A stretch of 64,000 nucleotides of DNA from Metopolophium dirhodum. Lineage: Eukaryota > Arthropoda > Insecta > Hemiptera > Aphididae. The position numbers and the translations under genes were made by a program. Positions 62,507 to 64,000 of this stretch are shown here, piece by piece. The stretch spans positions 38,416,447 through 38,480,446 of the forward strand of contig NC_083564.1 in NCBI RefSeq assembly GCF_019925205.1, in the 5' to 3' direction. Every line of letters starts with the position of its first letter. Position 1 is the first letter of the stretch. The notes beneath the pieces were generated by a model. It had not been told where the DNA came from, searched no databases, and saw nothing but the letters and a program-made list of their open reading frames with translations.

Positions 62507-63430
62507 ACGTGGTTTCAATAACAAATTATAGTCGGCCATCGAGTTGTTGTTCTATATATTATATTGTCTATGCGTACACTACATCGAACAATTATCAGGG
62601 CCGGTTTGAACTTTGAAGGCAGTGCAAGCTATGTTCTGTCGTGCACGTTGTGCAACGCCGGTCAGTCGGAAAAAAATAAAATATCGGACGTTTAATATTG
62701 ATACATAATATTTTTCTGGTGTAAATTACTAACAATGTCAATTACGTATACCCATGGTTAGTATACGTGTTATTAATATAACAACTGTTGTATGTGCAAT
62801 ATCCGTTTCATAATAATACCTATTTTAGATGGGTTGTTTGAAAATTGGCTAGAGCGAATTATTTTCACGTATCCATCGCGTAGCCGTCCTGCAGATTCAC
62901 TGAGGGGCACACATACATTTGCATGATGTTACCGAAGCCCCAAAGCAACGCTAAGACAAGTAACCGTCAAAACATTTTACACACAGCCCGCAGTTATCCG
63001 CCAAGCCTGTTCTGATAATTGTAATAATAATATAAGCTAGGTAGAAACTATAAAGAAACTATAACTAAACTATATAGAACGTTCAGACCGTTTAACGTGT
63101 TATTAGGTCGCGTACGAAATACCTACCTATACATATAATATTATAACTATATATTATTAAATAATATTATAATATTGTCATAGGGCACGTCGAGAGCGAG
63201 TTAATTAACTAATAACGATGTCGTTATATCGTCGACCGACATTGATTTGCATCTGGCAAACATCTTCTCTGCGTTCGGGTCGACGAGCACACAATACAAC
63301 CGCGATAATAATATATTGCGTACATAATACGTAATATTCATATGATACCAGATACAGATATTATACCTACCACGTTTGTGGGCATTATTTTATACGAGGT
63401 TAATTAATAGCCGGATAGGTTATCGCATTG

Positions 63431-63469
<39 letters not shown>

Positions 63470-64000
63470 ATCAACAATCGTATTCCAGCCGCACGGTTGT
63501 GGGCGTATCCAAAAATTGTGTTTAGCGATGAGCGATACCCGCCCATTGTATATTGCCATCGTCGGTAAATCACAGCCTGCAGCGCCCTGGCCGTTATTGA
63601 ATACTTAATCGAATTCACTGCCAATGTACAATAATTTATATATAATTAAGTGGACGTAATGTACCCAAATATATTATTATATACCGTTATAACAATAATA
63701 ATTGTCACAGAGCTAAGCTCCTGTCGATGCATATTGATACGGAATTTACGTTTTGCCCTGCCGAGTATAACGTTTGCAGTATATATAATAAATTATATGC
63801 TCATACAATTTTATGGTAATAAAACAAATGTATATTTAAAAAAAAAAAACATTTCGACTTACCTACGACAGTTTATATATAGAATATTCATAAACACTAA
63901 AAAAAATCACCCACTTTACGGTTTGTAAGAAAAATAGGAAAGACGGGTGAACTTCTCATTAAAAAAAAAAAATGTGTATCGCCACTGGACACTTAACAAA
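62507..64000. other. Non-coding DNA at the right edge
   Basis: No gene is supported. A piece starting CAGGGCCGGTTTGAAC at about 62597 resembles the left end of a hAT-like element, but no partner was found. An AAT microsatellite lies at about 63433-63466. Confidence 0.4.
63433..63466. repeat. AAT trinucleotide microsatellite
   Basis: About eleven uninterrupted AAT/ATA units. The poly-Leu run it creates in a minus-strand ORF is not a protein feature. Confidence 0.85.

Noticed and set aside
63400..63624. Minus-strand ORF with a poly-Leu stretch like a membrane segment
   Set aside because: The Leu run is the translation of an AAT microsatellite.
1..64000. CRISPR arrays, tRNA genes, bacterial or viral insertions, transposase genes
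   Set aside because: I looked for regularly spaced repeats, cloverleaf-like A/B box pairs, and recognisable transposase, polymerase or capsid motifs on both strands, and saw none that I could support. A profile search would be needed to exclude decayed fragments.

Overview
The window is animal nuclear DNA: very AT-rich, with long introns bounded by GT..AG, protein families specific to animals, and many small non-autonomous transposons. The mix of repeats (hAT and pogo-like MITEs, a Helitron end, a tRNA-headed SINE, inverted repeats ending in AGATTCTGAGC) and the base composition suggest a hemipteran insect, most likely an aphid. That assignment is inference; no marker gene in the window proves it.

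Two protein-coding genes are well supported, both on the minus strand. (1) Positions 2990-4156 hold a complete, uninterrupted 388-codon TIA-1/TIAR-type RNA-binding protein (Drosophila Rox8 orthologue group) with three RRMs and a Gln/Tyr/Asn/Gly-rich tail. A GC-richer upstream region (about 4.2-5.1 kb) is the likely promoter and 5' leader, and it contains a possible 96-bp leader intron. (2) Positions 12128-21451 hold five consecutive coding exons of a Kv-channel-interacting protein (KChIP, neuronal calcium sensor family). They splice in phase and encode the whole conserved core from the EDIDEF segment to the C-terminal stop. The N-terminal exon(s) with the start codon lie further right. I could not fix them; two phase-compatible candidates (near 36.8 kb and 55.8 kb) are reported as tentative.

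Layout: 1-2.9 kb is AT-rich 3' flank; 3.0-4.2 kb TIAR; 4.2-5.1 kb promoter region; 5.1-11.8 kb intergenic DNA rich in transposon remnants, including a hAT MITE nested inside another hAT element with both target-site duplications intact; 11.8-21.5 kb KChIP, whose 6.5-kb intron carries another hAT MITE and a Helitron-like element; 21.5-64 kb has no confident coding sequence and is probably the KChIP 5' intron(s) and/or upstream DNA. Within that last part, GC-richer islands stand out near 35.5-37.4, 40.1-40.7, 45.7-46.1, 57.3-57.6, 58.9-59.4 and 62.2-62.7 kb. The 35.5-37.0 kb island has three diverged copies of an unrecognised element carrying a palindromic GTGTTGG..CCAACAC core, plus a short ORF resembling a signal peptide. 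A SINE, two more pogo-like MITEs, a long-armed inverted-repeat MITE (62.3-62.5 kb) and two tandem duplications complete the picture.

I found no rRNA or tRNA gene, no CRISPR array, no recognisable viral or bacterial insertion and no transposase gene. The most unusual material is the palindromic triplicated element at the probable KChIP 5' region and the well-preserved transposon boundaries.
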